Counted from the stretch's first letter, positions 34,629 through 47,427 are shown. The stretch is 64,000 nucleotides of DNA from Chrysemys picta bellii (GCF_011386835.1 NW_027052948.1:27001-91000); one strand, 5' to 3'. Program-made: numbers and translations. Notes: generated by a model not told the origin, from the letters alone.

Positions 34629-35518
34629 TGCCGGACATCAGGAATGGTAACATACATAAGCCAGTATGTGAACACTTCAATCTCCCTGGTCATTCTATTA
34701 CAGATTTAAAAGTCACTGTCATGAACAAAAAAAACTTCAGAAACAGACTTCAAAGAGAAACAGCAGAACTAAAATTCATTTGCAAATTCAACACCATTAA
34801 TCTGGGCTTGAATAGGGACTGGGAGTGGCTGGCTCACTACAGAAGCAGCTTTTCCTCTCCTGGAATTGACACCTCCTCATCTATTATTGGGAGTGGACTA
34901 CATCCACCCTGATTTTTGAATTGGCCCTGTCAACACTGGTTCTCCACTTGTGAAGTAACTCCCTGCTCTCCATGTGTCAGTATATAATGCCTGCATCTGT
35001 AACTTTCACTCTATGCATCCGAAGAAGTGAGGTTTTTACTCACGAAAGCTTATGCCCAAATAAATCTGTTAGTCTTTAAGGTGCCACCAGACTCCTTGTT
35101 GTTTTTGTAGATACAGACTAACATGGCTACCCCCTGATACTTGACACCATGCAAGGCACTAAATTTAGCCGTATGGAGTGGAAATCCATCAACCTCAACA
35201 AAAAACTTGCACAGATACAGACAGACATCATCTTCCTCTCCAAATGCAAACAGATGGACATCATACCAAAAGGACTGAAGGTAAAAAATCCATTGCAATC
35301 AACATACTACACTGAGTATGGTGAGAGATTGTGCCACACACTCTCTCAAAGAAACTGAGGAACCACCTGATCAGCATCCTGTACAGCAGACAGGAGAAGA
35401 TCAAGAATGAGCTCTCAGAACTGGAGACTCTCATACAATACCAGCCTTCTACACAAACTTCCACGTGGCTGGACTTTACAAAAATGAGACAAGCCATTTA
35501 CAATGCACACTTCACTTC
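34629..35518 (+). mobile_element. PLE copy 2: pseudo-LTR plus truncated 5' end
   Basis: The pseudo-LTR 34629-35105 starts in the GIY-YIG region at GCCGGACATCAGGAATGG and is followed by only the first ~413 bp of a PLE unit. At TTCACTTC (35518) the element is cut and satellite follows from CGCCATTTACAGG. The left junction is at the same satellite base as PLE copy 3, with the same 13-bp flank, so this is a duplicate of that insertion that lost its body by deletion. A 132-codon frame across the right junction (35331-35729) is an accident of the fusion. Confidence 0.88.
35019..35057 (+). ncRNA. hammerhead-like motif in PLE copy 2 pseudo-LTR
   Basis: Same degenerate CCGAAGA - GTGAG/CTCAC hairpin - GAAA - GCTTATGCCC arrangement as at 164-202. 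Confidence 0.42.
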
Positions 35519-35781
35519 GCCATTTACAGGGAGACAGAGCAGTACCTGCAGCAGGGAGCGGGAGTTGCTGAAGGCCTCAGAGGCGCAGCCCCTGCAGTGT
35601 CTCAGGCACATGGCGCAAGTGCCGGATGATGCAGAGCTGGTGCATCACTTTGGCCGTGACGTCCTCCTGCTGCAAGGGAACGAGAACCTGTCAGAGACTC
35701 AAACGCCCCGAGGAATCAGGGGGAATTAAGGGCACCTGGAACCAGCAGTATTTAAACTGACTACCTGCCCACCACTGAGGG
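35519..35781 (+). repeat. Satellite unit 16, right remnant
   Basis: Only the exon-like segment (from about 35545) and the stretch before the next anchor remain. From 35518 the sequence matches 5624 onward at constant offset 29,894. Confidence 0.88.
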
Positions 35782-37267
35782 ATGAATTCACCTCCTGAAC
35801 CCCAGAATGGAGTCTTCTTGTCCTTTCTAGTAACCTCCAGTGCCAACCCACCACCTTGTAGGGTGAGCTCCTGCTACCTCCCCCTCAGTACACTTGACAG
35901 CTGTTCTACCTCCAAACCACAGCTCAAGTTATCAGAACCCTCTTCTCCACCCCAACCCAGGTTGCGCAGGGAGGCGGCCCTAGGAGGGGGGGCAGGAGGG
36001 ATTCTGCCAGCAGTGAAGTGGGTTGCGGGGAAGTTGAGATCTTGCCCCAAGTTGTCCCAGACACTAATGCTAAGCCACAGGATGGCAGCATCTAGTGTCA
36101 GTGGAGTCCAAGCAATATTTGAACCCGACAGATTTGGATCAACTTCCCACAAGGGGAGGTGAAGAGCACCCCCAGCAACACACACACCACTCCTGGAGGT
36201 GGGAGGGGAACAAGAGAAAGGACAAAAGAAGTAAGAGATGAAGAGAAAGGAAGGAGGGATGGAGGAAAAGGTAAAACGAAAAGGACAAACCCTAGTGTCC
36301 CCAGTGATTCCACGGGACAAAATTCCAGGGAGGGAATAAAATTCTGCCACCTTAAACTACTGTTTTCCATGCCGAGAATTCAGCTGGCACCAGATGGATC
36401 AGACTGAGCAGGTTCCAAAACCTCTTGGAGGCTCTTACCTTCTAATTTTCAAGTAAAATCAGTAAAAGGAAAGGAGAAAACTCGAAAGAGGCTCCTGCTC
36501 GCACTCACATACGTCAACCCTAACACTCTCTCAGTCCTCAAAAAGAAACCTCGAGAAGGAGACTTGCTGAAGCAAAGCCACAGGGGTCTCTGAGGTTTCC
36601 CTGGTCGTAAGCCCCTGTCCTCCCTGGCTGAAGACAGCATCTCTCTCTGAGGTCACCACCTCCCTAACACCTTTGACCAGTACGCTGAGGTCCTTGAAAA
36701 AGCCTTTGTGATATCACTGCCACACCCAACCAAACCCTAAAGTGCTCATGTCCTGCTGCTGGCCTGACACTTTGAAGGTTTGAGCTACGCTCTGTGGATC
36801 ACACCACAAAATTCGTCTTCATTCTAGGAAGCAAGCTAGCTAGACAGTAAAACATCAGAGGCTGCTCCCAATACTACACTCAGTGTTTCCAAAAGTAGGA
36901 GACTTTCTGGTCAGAAGAGACCTTTACAGCATCTCATCTAACCCCCTCCATATCATAGGCTTCCAGTATAGTACAATAGTTACTTTTTGGGCACACACAT
37001 TCCAGAAAGGCATCTAGTCTTCAATCAATGACCTGCAGCAGGGAGAGGGAGTTGCTAAGGCTTCAGAGGAACAGCCCCTGCAGTGTCTCAGGCACATGGC
37101 GTAAGTGCCGGATGATGCGGAGCTGGTGCATCCCTTTGGCCGTGACGTCCTCCTCCTGCAAGGGAACGAGAACCTGTCAGAGACTCAAATGCCCCGAGGA
37201 ATCAGGGGCAATTAAGGACACCTGGAACCAGCAGTATTTACACCCAGCACCTGCCCACCACTGAGGG
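35782..37267 (+). repeat. Satellite unit 17
   Basis: 1,486 bp, near-identical to unit 2 (5888-7373), including its short CA tract and its internal deletion before the exon-like segment. Confidence 0.92.
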
Positions 37268-37662
37268 ATGAATTCACCTCCTGAACCCCAGAATGGAGTC
37301 GTCTTCTCCTTTCTAGGAATCTCCAGTGCCAACCCCCGTCCTTGTAGGGTGAGCTCCTGCTACCTCCCCATCAGTGCCCTTGACAGCTGTTCCACCTCCA
37401 AACCACAGCTCAAGTTATCAGAACCCTCTTCTCCACCCCCACCCAGGTTGGGCAGGGAGGCGGCTCTAGCAGGGGGGGCAGGTGGGATTCTGGCAGCAGT
37501 GAAGTGGGTTGCGGGGAGGTTGAGATCTTGCCCCAAGTCATCCCAGACACTAATGCTAAACCACACGATGGCAGCATCTAGTGTCAGTGGAGTCCAAGCA
37601 CTATTTCAACCATACAGTTTTGGATCAACTCCCAACAAGGGGAGGTGAAGAGCACCCCCAGC

Positions 37663-37740
<78 letters not shown>

Positions 37741-38928
37741 ACTCCTGGTGGTGGGAGGGGAACAAGAGAAAGGACAAAAGAAGTAAGAGATAAAGAGAAA
37801 GGAAGGAGGGATGGAGGAAAAGGTAAAACGAAAAGGACAAACCCTAATGTCCCCAGTGATTCTACCAGACAATATTACAGGGAGGGATTAAAATTCTGCC
37901 ACCTTGAACTAGTGTTTTCCATGCCTAGAATTCAGCTGGCACCAGATGGATCAGACTGAGCAGGTTCCAAAACCTCTTGGAGGCTCTTACTTTCTAAACA
38001 GGGATGTCTGTTTTCTAGTAAAATCAGTAAAAGGAAAGGAGACAACTCGAAAGAGGCTCCTGCTCTCACTCAAATACGTGAATCCTAATACTCTCTCAGT
38101 CCTCAAGAGAAACCTCGGGAAGGAGACTTGCTGAAGCAAAGCCACAGGGGTCTCTGAGGTTTCCCTGGCCATGCGCCCCTGTCCTGCCTCGCTGATGGCA
38201 GCATCTCTCTCTGAGGTTACCACCTCCCTAACACCTTTGACCAATATGCTGAGGTCCTGCAAAAGACCTTTGTGATATCACTGCCACCAATCAAACCCTT
38301 AAGTGCTAATGTCCTGCTGCTGGCCTGACACTATGAAGGTTTGAGCAACTCCCTGTGGATCACCCCACTCAATGCGTCTTCATTCTAGGAAGCAAGTGGG
38401 CTAGACAGTAAAACATCATAGGCTGCTCCCAATGCTACACTCAGTGTTTCCAAAAGTAGGAGACTTTATGGCCACAAGAGACCTTTAGAGCATCTTATCT
38501 AAGCCCCTGCATATCATAGGCTTCCTGTATAGTACAATAGTTACTCTTTGGGCACACACATTCCAGAAAGGCATCTAGTCTTCATTCAATGACATCAAGA
38601 GATGGAGAATCCACCACTTTCCCTTTTAGTGAGGGCCAGGGGGCTCCATTTCCCCTTCCACTAGCTCCCCATTTACAGTGAGCCAGAGCAGTACCTGCAG
38701 CAGGGAGAGGGAGTTGCTAAGGCCTCAGAGGAACAGCCCCTGCAGTGTCTCAGGCACATGGCGTAAGTGCCGGATGATGCGGAGCTGGTGCATCCCTTTG
38801 GCCGAGACGTCCTCCTCCTGCAAGGGAACGAGAACCTGTCAGAGACTCAAATGCCCCGAGGAATCAGGGCAATTAAGAACACCTGGAACCAGCAGTATTT
38901 ACACCCAGCACCTGCCCAACACTGAGGG
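37268..38928 (+). repeat. Satellite unit 18
   Basis: 1,661 bp. Near-identical to unit 3 up to the microsatellite; after it, the sequence matches unit 4 (9400-9950). It is a recombinant unit with a switch point in or near the microsatellite. Confidence 0.9.
37664..37738 (+). repeat. (CA)n(TA)n microsatellite
   Basis: About 45 bp of CA followed by 30 bp of TA, the shorter counterpart of 7771-7890 in the duplicate unit. The two differ in length although their left flanks are almost identical. Confidence 0.96.
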
Positions 38929-40548
38929 ATGAATTCACCTCCTGAACCCCAGAATGGAGTCGTCTTCTCCTTTCTAGTAATCTCCAGTGCCAACCCCCGT
39001 CCTTGTAGGGTGAGCTCCTGCTACCTCCCCCTCAGTGCCCTTGACAGCTGTTCCACCTCCAAACCACAGCTCAAGTTATCAGAACCCTCTTCTCCACCCG
39101 CACCCAGGTTGGGCAGGGAGGCGGATCTAGGAGGGGGGGCAGCAGGGATTCTGAAAGCAGAAAAGTGCGTTGCGGGGAGGTTGAGACCTTGCCCCAAGTC
39201 ATCCCAGACAGTCATGTTAAGCCACAGGATGGGAGCATCTAGTGTCAGTGGAGTCCAAGCACTATTTAAAGCTCACAGTATTGGATCAACTTTCCACAAG
39301 GGGAGGTGAAGAGCACCGCCAACAACAAACACACACACACACACACACACACACCCCACTCCTGGTGGTGGGAGGGGAACAGGAGAAAGGACAAAAGAAG
39401 TAAGAGATGAAGAGAAAGGAAGGAGGGATGGAGGAAAAGGTAAAACGAAAAGGACAAAACCTAATGTCCCCAGTGATTCCACGGGACAAAATCCCAGGGA
39501 GGGAATAAAATTCTGCCACCTTGAGCTACTGTTTTCCATGCCTAGAATTCAGCTGGAACCAGGTGGATCAGACTGAAAAGGTTACAAACCTCTCCGAGGC
39601 TCTTACCTTCTTAACAGGGACGTCTGTTTTCTAGTAAAATCAGTAAAAGGAAAGGAGAAAACTCGAAAGAGGCTCCTGCACGCACTCACGTACGTGAACC
39701 CTAATACTCTCTCAGTCCTCAAAGAGAGACCTCAAGGAGGAGACTTGCTGAAGCAAAGCCAGAGGGGTCTCTGAGGTTTCCCTGGCCCTCATGTCAGCAT
39801 CTCTCTCTGATGTCAGCATCTCTCTCTGAGGTCACCACCTCCCTAACACATTTGACCAATAAGCGGATGTCCTGCAAAAGGCCTTTGTGATGTCACTGCC
39901 ACACCCAACCAAACCCTGAAGTGCTAATGTCCTCCTGCTGGCCTGACACTTTGAAGGTTTGAGCTACTCTGTGTGAATCACCCCACTCAATGGGTCTTCA
40001 TTCTAGGAAGCAAGCCGGCTAGACAATAAAACATCAGAGGCTGCTCCCAATGCTACACTCCGTGTTTCCAAAATTACTACACTTTATGGCCAGAAGAGAC
40101 CTTTTGAGCATCTAATCTAAGCCCCTGCATATCATGGGCTTCCTGTATAGTCCAATAGTTACTTTTTGGGTACAAACATTCCAGAAAGGTATCTAGTCTA
40201 AATTAAATGACATTAAGAGATGGAGAATCCATCACTTTCCCTTTTAGTGAGTGCCAGGGGGCTCCATTTCCCCTTCCACTAGCTCCCCATTTACAGTGAG
40301 CCAGAGCAGTACCTGCAGCAGGGAGCGGGAGTTCCTGAAGGCCTCAGAGGCGCAGCCCCTGCAGTGTCTCAGGCACGTGGCGTAAGTGCAGGATGATGCG
40401 GAGCTGGTGCATCATTTTGGCCGTGACGTCCTCCTGCTGCAAGGGAATGAGAACCTGTCAGAGACTCAAACGCCCCGAGGAATCAGGGGGAATTAAGGGA
40501 ACCTGGAACCAGCAGTATTTCCACCCAGCACCTGCCCATCAATGAGAG
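38929..40548 (+). repeat. Satellite unit 19
   Basis: 1,620 bp. The middle carries the GAAAGCAGAAAAGTGCG marker of units 6, 12 and 28; the second half carries the doubled GATGTCAGCATC block of units 3, 9 and 25. CA tract at about 39327-39354. Confidence 0.9.
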
Positions 40549-41090
40549 ATGAATTCACCTCCTGAACCCCAAAATGGAGTCTTCTTGTCCTTTCTAGAAA
40601 CCTCCAGAGCCAACCCCCCTCCTTGTAGGGTGAGCTCCTGCTACCTCCTGCTCAGTGCCCTTCACAGATATTCCACCTCCAAACCACAGCTCAAGTCATC
40701 AGAACCCTCTTCTCCACCCCGACACAGGTTGGGCTGGGAGGCGGCTCTAACAGGGTGTGCAGGAGGGATTCTGACAGCAGTGAAGTGGGTTGCAGGGAGG
40801 TTGAGATCTTGACCCAAGTCATCCCAGACACTAATGCTAAGTCACACAATGGCAGCATCTACTGTCAGTGGGGTCCAAGCACTATTTCAACCCCACAGTT
40901 TTGGATCAACTCCCCACAAGGGGAGGAGAAGAGAACCATCAGCACCACACACACACACACATACACACACACACCACTCCTGGTGGTGTGAGGGGAACAA
41001 GAGAAAGGACAAAAGAAGTAAGAGATGAAGAGAAAGGAAGGAGGGATGGAGGAAAAGGGAAAAGGAAAAGGACAAACCCTAATGTCCCCA
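40549..41090 (+). repeat. Satellite unit 20, left part
   Basis: Anchor segment like units 10 and 26, with CA tract at about 40945-40974, ending with the target-site copy CCTAATGTCCCCA (41078-41090) where PLE copy 3 is inserted. Confidence 0.9.
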
Positions 41091-41481
41091 TGTCGGACAT
41101 CAGGAATGGTAACATACATAAGCCAGTATGTGAACACTTCAATCTCCCTGGTCATTCTATTACAGATTTAAAAGTCACTATCATTGAACAAAAAAAACTT
41201 CAGAAACAGACTTCAAAGAGAAACAGCAGAACTAAAATTCATTTGCAAATTCAACACCATTAATCTGGGCTTGAATAGGGACTGGGAGTGGCTGGCTCAC
41301 TACAGAAGCAGCTTTTCCTCTCCTGGAATTGACACCTCCTCATCTATTATTGGGAGTGGACTACATCCACCCTGATTTTTGAATTGGCCCTGTCAACACT
41401 GGTTCTCCACTTGTGAAGTAACTCCCTGCTCTCCATGTGTCAGTATATAATGCCTGCATCTGTAACTTTCACTCTATGCAT

Positions 41482-41520
41482 CCGAAGAAGTGAGGTTTTT
41501 ACTCACGAAAGCTTATGCCC
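41482..41520 (+). ncRNA. hammerhead-like motif in PLE copy 3 pseudo-LTR
   Basis: Same arrangement as at 164-202, one PLE unit upstream of 44426-44464. Confidence 0.42.
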
Positions 41521-41611
41521 AAATAAATCTGTTAGTCTTTAAGGTGCCACCAGACTCCTTGTTGTTTTTGTAGATACAGACTAACATGGCTACCCCCTGA
41601 TACTTGACACC

Positions 41612-44319
41612 ATGCAAGGCACTAAATTTAGCCGTATGGAGTGGAAATCCATCAACCTCAACAAAAAACTTGCACAGATACAGACAGACATCATCTTCCT
41701 CTCCAAATGCAAACAGATGGACATCATACCAAAAGGACTGAAGGTAAAAAATCCATTGCAATCAACATACTACACTGAGTATGGTGAGAGATTGTGCCAC
41801 ACACTCTCTCAAAGAAACTGAGGAACCACCTGATCAGCATCCTGTACAGCAGACAGGAGAAGATCAAGAATGAGCTCTCAGAACTGGAGACTCTCATACA
41901 ATACCAGCCTTCTACACAAACTTCCACGTGGCTGGACTTTACAAAAATGAGACAAGCCATTTACAATGCACACTTCACTTCTCTACAGAGGAAAAAGGAC
42001 TGTAAGTTATCTAAACTAATACCTGCCACTAGGGGCTATAACAATGGTACCCTCAACTCATCTAACAACATTGTCAATCTTTCCAACCACACGCTTAGCC
42101 CAGCAGAAGAGTCTGTCCTATCTCGGGGACTCTCTTTCTGTCCCACCGTCCCCACGAACATGATACAGTTCTGCGGTGATCTGGAAGCCTACTTTCCTCG
42201 TCTCCGACTCAAGGAATATTTTCAACGCACCACTGAACAGTGCACTGACCCACAGGAACCCTCCTACCAACACTACAAAAAGAAGAATTCTGCGTGGACT
42301 CCTCCTGACGGTCGAAATGACAGACTGGACCTCTACATAGAGTGTTTCCGCAGACGTGCACAGGCTGAAATTGTGGACAAACAACATCACTTGTCCCATA
42401 ACCTCAGCCGTACAGAACGCAATGCCATCCACAGCCTCAGAAACAACTCTGACATTATCATCAAAGGGGCTGACAAAGGAGGTGCTGTAGTCATAATGAA
42501 CAGGTCAGATTATGAACAGGAGGCTGCCAGGCAACTCTCCAAGACCACATTCTACAGGCCACTATCCTCTGATCCCACTGAGGAATACCAAAAGAAACTA
42601 CACCATCTGCTCAAGAAACTCCCAGCTACAGTACGGGAACAAATCTACATGGACACACCCCCAGAACCCCGACCAGGGGTATTCTATCTGCTACCCAAGA
42701 TCCATAAACCCGGAAACCCTGGACGCCCCATCATCTCAGGCATTGGCACTCTGACGGCAGGATTATCTGGCTATTTGGCCTCTCTCCTCAGGCCCTATGC
42801 TACCAGCACTCCCAACTATCTTCGAGACACCACCAACTTCCTGAGGAAACTACAATGCATTGATCTTCTTCCTGGAAACACCATCCTGGCCACCATGCAT
42901 GTAGAAGCACTTTATACCAATATTCTACATGAGGATGGACTACAAGCTGTCAGGAACAGTATCCCTGATGAGGCCACAGCAAGCCTGGTGGCTGAGCTTT
43001 GTGACTTTGTCCTCACCCACAACCACTTCAGATTTGGGGACAACTTATACCTTCAAGTCAGTGGCACTGCTATGGGTACTCGCATGGCCCCACAGTATGC
43101 CAACATTTTTATGGCTGACTTAGAACAACGCTTCCTCAGCTCTCGTCCCCTAGTGCCCCTCCTCTACTTGCGCTACATTGACGACATCTTCATCATATGG
43201 ACCCACGGAAAGGAGGCCCTTGAAGAATTCCACCTGGACTTCAACAATTTCCACCCCACCATCAACCTCAGCCTGGACCAGTCCACACAAGAGATCCACT
43301 TCCTGGACACTACAGTACAAATAAGTGATGGTCACATAAACACCACCCTATACCGGAAACCTACTGACCGCTATACGTACCTACATGCCTCCGGCTTCCA
43401 TCCAAGACACATCACACGATCCATTGTCTACAGCCAAGCCCTAAGATACAACCGAATTTGCTCCAACCCCTCAGACAGAGACAAACACCTACAAGATCTT
43501 TATCAAGCATTCGTAAAACTACAATACCCACCTGGGGAAGTGAGGAAACAGATTGACAGAGCAAGACGGGTACCCAGAAATCACCTACTACAGGACAGGC
43601 CCAACAAGGACAATAACAGAACACCACTGGCCATCACATACAGCCCCCAGCTAAAACCTCTCCAGCGCATTATCCACGATCTACAACCTATCCTGGAAAA
43701 TGATCCCTCACTCTCACAGACCTTGGGAGGCAGGCCAGTCCTCGCTTACAGACAACCCCCCAACCTGAAGCAAATACTCACCAGCAACTACACACCACAC
43801 CACAGAAACACCAACCCAGGAACCTATCCCCGTAGCAAACCTCGTTGCCTACTCTGTCCCCATATCTACTCTGGCAACAGCATCAGAGGACCCAACCACA
43901 TCAGCCACACCATCAGGGACTCATTCACCTGCACATCCACTAATGTCATATATGCCATCATGTGCCAGCAATGCCCCTCTCCCATGTACATTGGCCAAAC
44001 AGGACAGTCCCTCCGCAAAAGAATAAATGGACACAAATCGGACATCAGGAGTGGTAACATACATAAGCCAGTAAGTGAACACTTCAATCTCCCTGGTCAT
44101 TCTATTACAGATTTAAAAGTCACTATCATTGAACAAAAAAACTTCAGAAACAGACTTCAAAGAGAAACAGCAGAACTAAAATTCATTTGCAAATTCAACA
44201 CCATTAATCTGGGCTTGAATAGGGACTGGGAGTGGCTGGCTCACTACAGAAGCAGCTTTTCCTCTCCTGGAATTGACACCTCCTCATCTATTATTTGGAG
44301 TGGACTACATCCACCCTGA
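41612..44319 (+). pseudogene. PLE reverse transcriptase / GIY-YIG endonuclease, disrupted (copy 3)
   Basis: The main frame is 41794-44319 (841 codons), with the N-terminal frame 41612-41821 out of register, exactly as in copy 1. It shares His for Asp in RT motif A (MHVEALYTNI), while YIDD and the GIY-YIG residues are kept. Differences from copy 1 that I noticed: Asn for Ser in the TSTPxYLRD segment, Leu for Val before LPGNT, and Leu for Pro in GQSxRKR. Shared lesions mean both descend from one already defective copy. No stop interrupts the 841 codons, which suggests the inactivation is recent or that the copies are homogenised. Confidence 0.88.
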
Positions 44320-44425
44320 TTTTTGAATTGGCCCTGTCAACACTGGTTCTCCACTTGTGAAGTAACTCCCTGCTCTCCATGTGTCAGTATATAATGCCTG
44401 CATCTGTAACTTTCACTCTATGCAT

Positions 44426-44464
44426 CCGAAGAAGTGAGGTTTTTACTCACGAAAGCTTATGCCC
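44426..44464 (+). ncRNA. hammerhead-like motif, PLE copy 3 3' end
   Basis: Fifth instance in the window, with the same core deviations as the others. Confidence 0.42.
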
Positions 44465-44512
44465 AAATAAATCTGTTAGTCTTTAAGGTGCCACCAGACT
44501 CCTTGTTGTTTT

Positions 44513-45598
44513 CCTAATATCCCCAGTGATTCTACGGAACAAAATCCCAGGGAGGGAATAAAATTCTGCCACCTTAAACTAGTGTTTTCCATGCCTAGAA
44601 TTCAGATGGCACCAGGTGGATCAGACTGAACAGGTTACAAAACTCTCCGAGGCACTTACTTTCTCAGAAGGGACTTCTGTTTTCTAGTAAAATGGGTAAA
44701 AGGAAAGGAGAAAACTCGAAAGAGGCTCCTGCTCACACTCACATATGTGAACCCTAATACTCTCTCAGTCCTCAAAAAGAGCTCGAGAAGGAGACTTGCT
44801 GAAGCAAAGCCACAGGGGTCTCTGAGGTTTCCCTGGCCCTGCGCCCCTGTTTTGCCTGGCTGATGTGAGCATCTCTCTCTGAGGTCACCACCTCCCTAAC
44901 AACTTTGACCAATAGGCTGAGCTCCTGCAAAAGGCCTTTGTGATGTCACTGCCACACCCACCCATCCCCTGAAGTGCTAATATCCTGCTGCTGGCCTGAC
45001 ACTTTGGAGGTTTGAGCTACTCTCTGTGGATCACCCCACTCAATGCGTCTTCATTCTAGGAAGCAAGCCGGTTAGACAGTAAAACATTAGAGGCTGCTCC
45101 CAATGCTGCACTCAGTGTTTCCAAAATTAATACACTTTATGGCCAGAAGAGACCTTTAGAGCATCTCATCTAACCCCCTGCATATCATAGGCTTCCTGTA
45201 TAGGACAATAGTTACTTTTTGGGCACAAACATTCCAGAAACGCATCTAGTTTCATTCAATGACTTCAAGAGATGGAGAATCCACCACTTTCCCTTTCACT
45301 GAGTGCCAGGGGGCTCCATTTCCCCTTCCACTAGCTCCCCATTTACAGTGAGCCAGAGCAGTACCTGCAACAGAGAGCGGGAGTTGCTGAAGGCCTCAGA
45401 GGCACAACCCCTGCAGTGTCTCAGGCACCTGGCGCAAGTGATGGATGATGCGGAGCTGGTGCCTCACTTTGGCCGTGACGCCCTCCTGCTGCAAGGGAAT
45501 GAGAACCTGTCAGACTCAAACGCCCCGAGGAATCAGGGGGAATTAAGGGCACCTGGAACCAGCAGTATTTCCACTCAGCACCTGCCCAACACTGAGGG
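44513..45598 (+). repeat. Satellite unit 20, right part
   Basis: Satellite resumes at the target-site copy CCTAATATCCCCA and continues through the CR1 fossil and an exon-like segment (from about 45366) to the next anchor. Several private substitutions (CACTCAGTGTTTCC context, CTGCAACAGAG) make it one of the more diverged units. Confidence 0.88.
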
Positions 45599-45991
45599 AT
45601 GAATTCACCTCCTGAATCCCAGAATGGAGTCTTCTTGTCCTTTCTAGTAACCTCCAGTGCCAATCCCCCTCCTTCTAGGGTGAGCTCCTGCTACCTCCCC
45701 CTCAGTGTCCTTGACAGCTGTTCCACCTCCAAACCACAGCTTAAGTCATCAGAAACCTCTTCTAGACCCCCACCAAGGTTGGGCTGGGAGGCGGGTCTAG
45801 CAGTGGGGGCAGGAGGGATTCTGGCAGCAGTGAAGTGGGTTGCGGGGAGGTTGAGATCTTGCCCAAGTCATCCGAGACACTAACGCTAAGCCACAGGATG
45901 GCAGCATCTAGTGTCTGTGGAGTCCAAGCACTATTTCAACCCCACAATTTGGATGAACTTCCCACAAGAGGAGGTGAAGATCATCCCCAGC

Positions 45992-46025
<34 letters not shown>

Positions 46026-46538
46026 ACTCCTGGTGGTGGGAGGGGAACAGGAGAAAGGACAAAAGAAGTAAGAGATGAAGAGAAAGGAAGGAGGGATGGT
46101 GGAAAAGGTAAAACGAAAAGGACAAACCCTAATGTCCCCAGTGATTCCACGGGACAAAATCCCGTGTGGACTACAAAATTCTGTCACCTTGAACTAGTGT
46201 TTTCCATGCCTAGAATTCAACGGGCACCAGATGGATCAGACTGAGCAGGTTCAAAAACCTCTTGGAGGCTCTTACCTTCTAAACAGGGACGTCTGTTTTC
46301 TAGTAAAATCAGTAAAAGGGAAGGAGAAAACTCGAAAGAGGCTCCTGCTCTCACTCACATACGTGAACCCTAATACTCTCTCAGTCCTCAAAGAGAGACC
46401 TCGAGAAGGAGACTTGCTAAAGCAAAGCCACAGGGGTCTCTGAGGTTTCCCTGGCCCTGCGCCCCTGACTGATGTCAGCATCTCTCTCTGAGGTCACCAC
46501 CTCCCTAACACCTTTGACCAATACGCTGAGATACTGCA
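45599..46538 (+). repeat. Satellite unit 21, left part
   Basis: Normal unit start, CA tract 45993-46024. The stretch 46120-46538 matches 32930-33356 (both have ATCCCGTGTGGACTACAAAATTC), showing that units 15 and 21 are duplicates. It ends with the target CTGCA (46534-46538). Confidence 0.9.
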
Positions 46539-47427
46539 TGTAGCGGGGCGGCCTGGCTCCCAGGCGCCCCAGGAAGTCAAGACCACCGCGGCCTGCCCCA
46601 CCCCCCGGAAGTCAAGGGGCGGGACAGGAAGTATAAAGGCCAAGCCACAGCGCTCAGTAGCTGGCCGGCAGCGGGAGAGGACAGACGCTGGTGCCCGAGC
46701 TCCCGCGGACCTGAGCCTGCCGAGAGCCCGGTATCCTGAGGAACGGTCTGAGCTTCCCCCCGCCAAGGGCCCAGAGGGAGTGACAGACCTACCTGCTGCT
46801 CGGGGCCCGGAGCAGCCCATGATCTGCGACCCAGCAGACGGAACTCAGGAGGAACAGGTACCCATGGAGGAGGAGATGGGAAGTGGCACGGGGATAGCAG
46901 ACCCCGAACCCATGTCAGTGTGTTGCGGTCAGGATCCCCACTGACTGCGCGGCAGACGGACTGCTGCGGATAGGGCCCCGGGCTGGAACACAGTGGAGTG
47001 GGTGGGCCTGTGTTCCCCCCTGCCACCCCATGCTGGGTGGCAGTCTCTCCTCCTCCTTGTCCAAGGGGCCTGGGCCTCTGACTGACGATTGGTTTGCTGC
47101 CCCGCCCTGACCTAGGGCCTGGGCTAACCCAAACTGACCCAGCTCCTGCTACAAGGCCTGGGCCGCTGACTGACTACTGGTTTGTTCCCCGCCCTGACCC
47201 AGGGCCGGAGCTGTTGATTGTGTGCTCAGTCCCTGCATAAGGGCCTGAGCTCTGAACTGTTGATTGTGTGCTCAGTCCCTGCACAAAGGCCTGAGCGCCG
47301 AACTGCTAATTGTGTGCTCAGCCCCTACCCAAAGGTCTGGGCCCTAGACTGTTATTCGCTTTGTAGCGGGGCGGCCTGGCTCCCAGGTACCCCAGGAAGG
47401 GACGAGCCCCACCCCGGAACTACTACA
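46539..47427 (+). mobile_element. GC-rich LTR element with internal region
   Basis: 889 bp flanked by CTGCA on both sides (46534-46538, 47428-47432). It begins TGTAGCGGGGCGGCCTGG like the solo LTR at 33357 (match to about 46740, TATAAAG near 46632). It then has about 620 bp of internal sequence without a recognisable gene, and ends with a shortened second LTR (47362-47427) that restarts TGTAGCGGGGCGG and ends ACTACTACA. The left LTR lacks its own 3' end. It is probably a non-autonomous or heavily deleted LTR element. An internal frame overlapping a 46-bp tandem repeat (47218-47475) has no protein features. Confidence 0.75.
47200..47355 (+). repeat. 46-bp tandem repeat inside the GC-rich LTR element
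   Basis: The motif GTTGATTGTGTGCTCAGTCC recurs at 47213, 47259 and (as GCTAATTGTGTGCTCAG) 47305, a period of 46 bp. Looser copies with GACTGACNANTGGTTTG lie just upstream. Confidence 0.8.

Larger units (their letters stand above)
41091..44512 (+). mobile_element. PLE copy 3: complete insertion (pseudo-LTR plus full unit)
   Basis: The pseudo-LTR spans 41091-41568 and the full unit 41569-44512, flanked by CCTAATGTCCCCA (41078-41090) and CCTAATATCCCCA (44513-44525), a 13-bp target-site duplication with one change. This is the only copy with both ends in view. The pseudo-LTR begins within the GIY-YIG coding region and has an extra A in a poly-A run (near 41192) that shifts its frame. Confidence 0.93.

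Noticed and set aside
34517..34912. 131-codon frame with GIY-YIG-like C-terminus
   Set aside because: It reads from satellite purine tract into the PLE pseudo-LTR across an insertion junction, so it is not a gene.
35331..35729. 132-codon frame starting like the PLE protein
   Set aside because: It is a chance fusion of truncated PLE coding sequence with the satellite exon-like block.
46577..47026. 149-codon minus-strand frame in the GC-rich element
   Set aside because: It spans LTR and internal sequence, is Pro/Ser-rich and lacks any domain; high GC alone explains the open frame.
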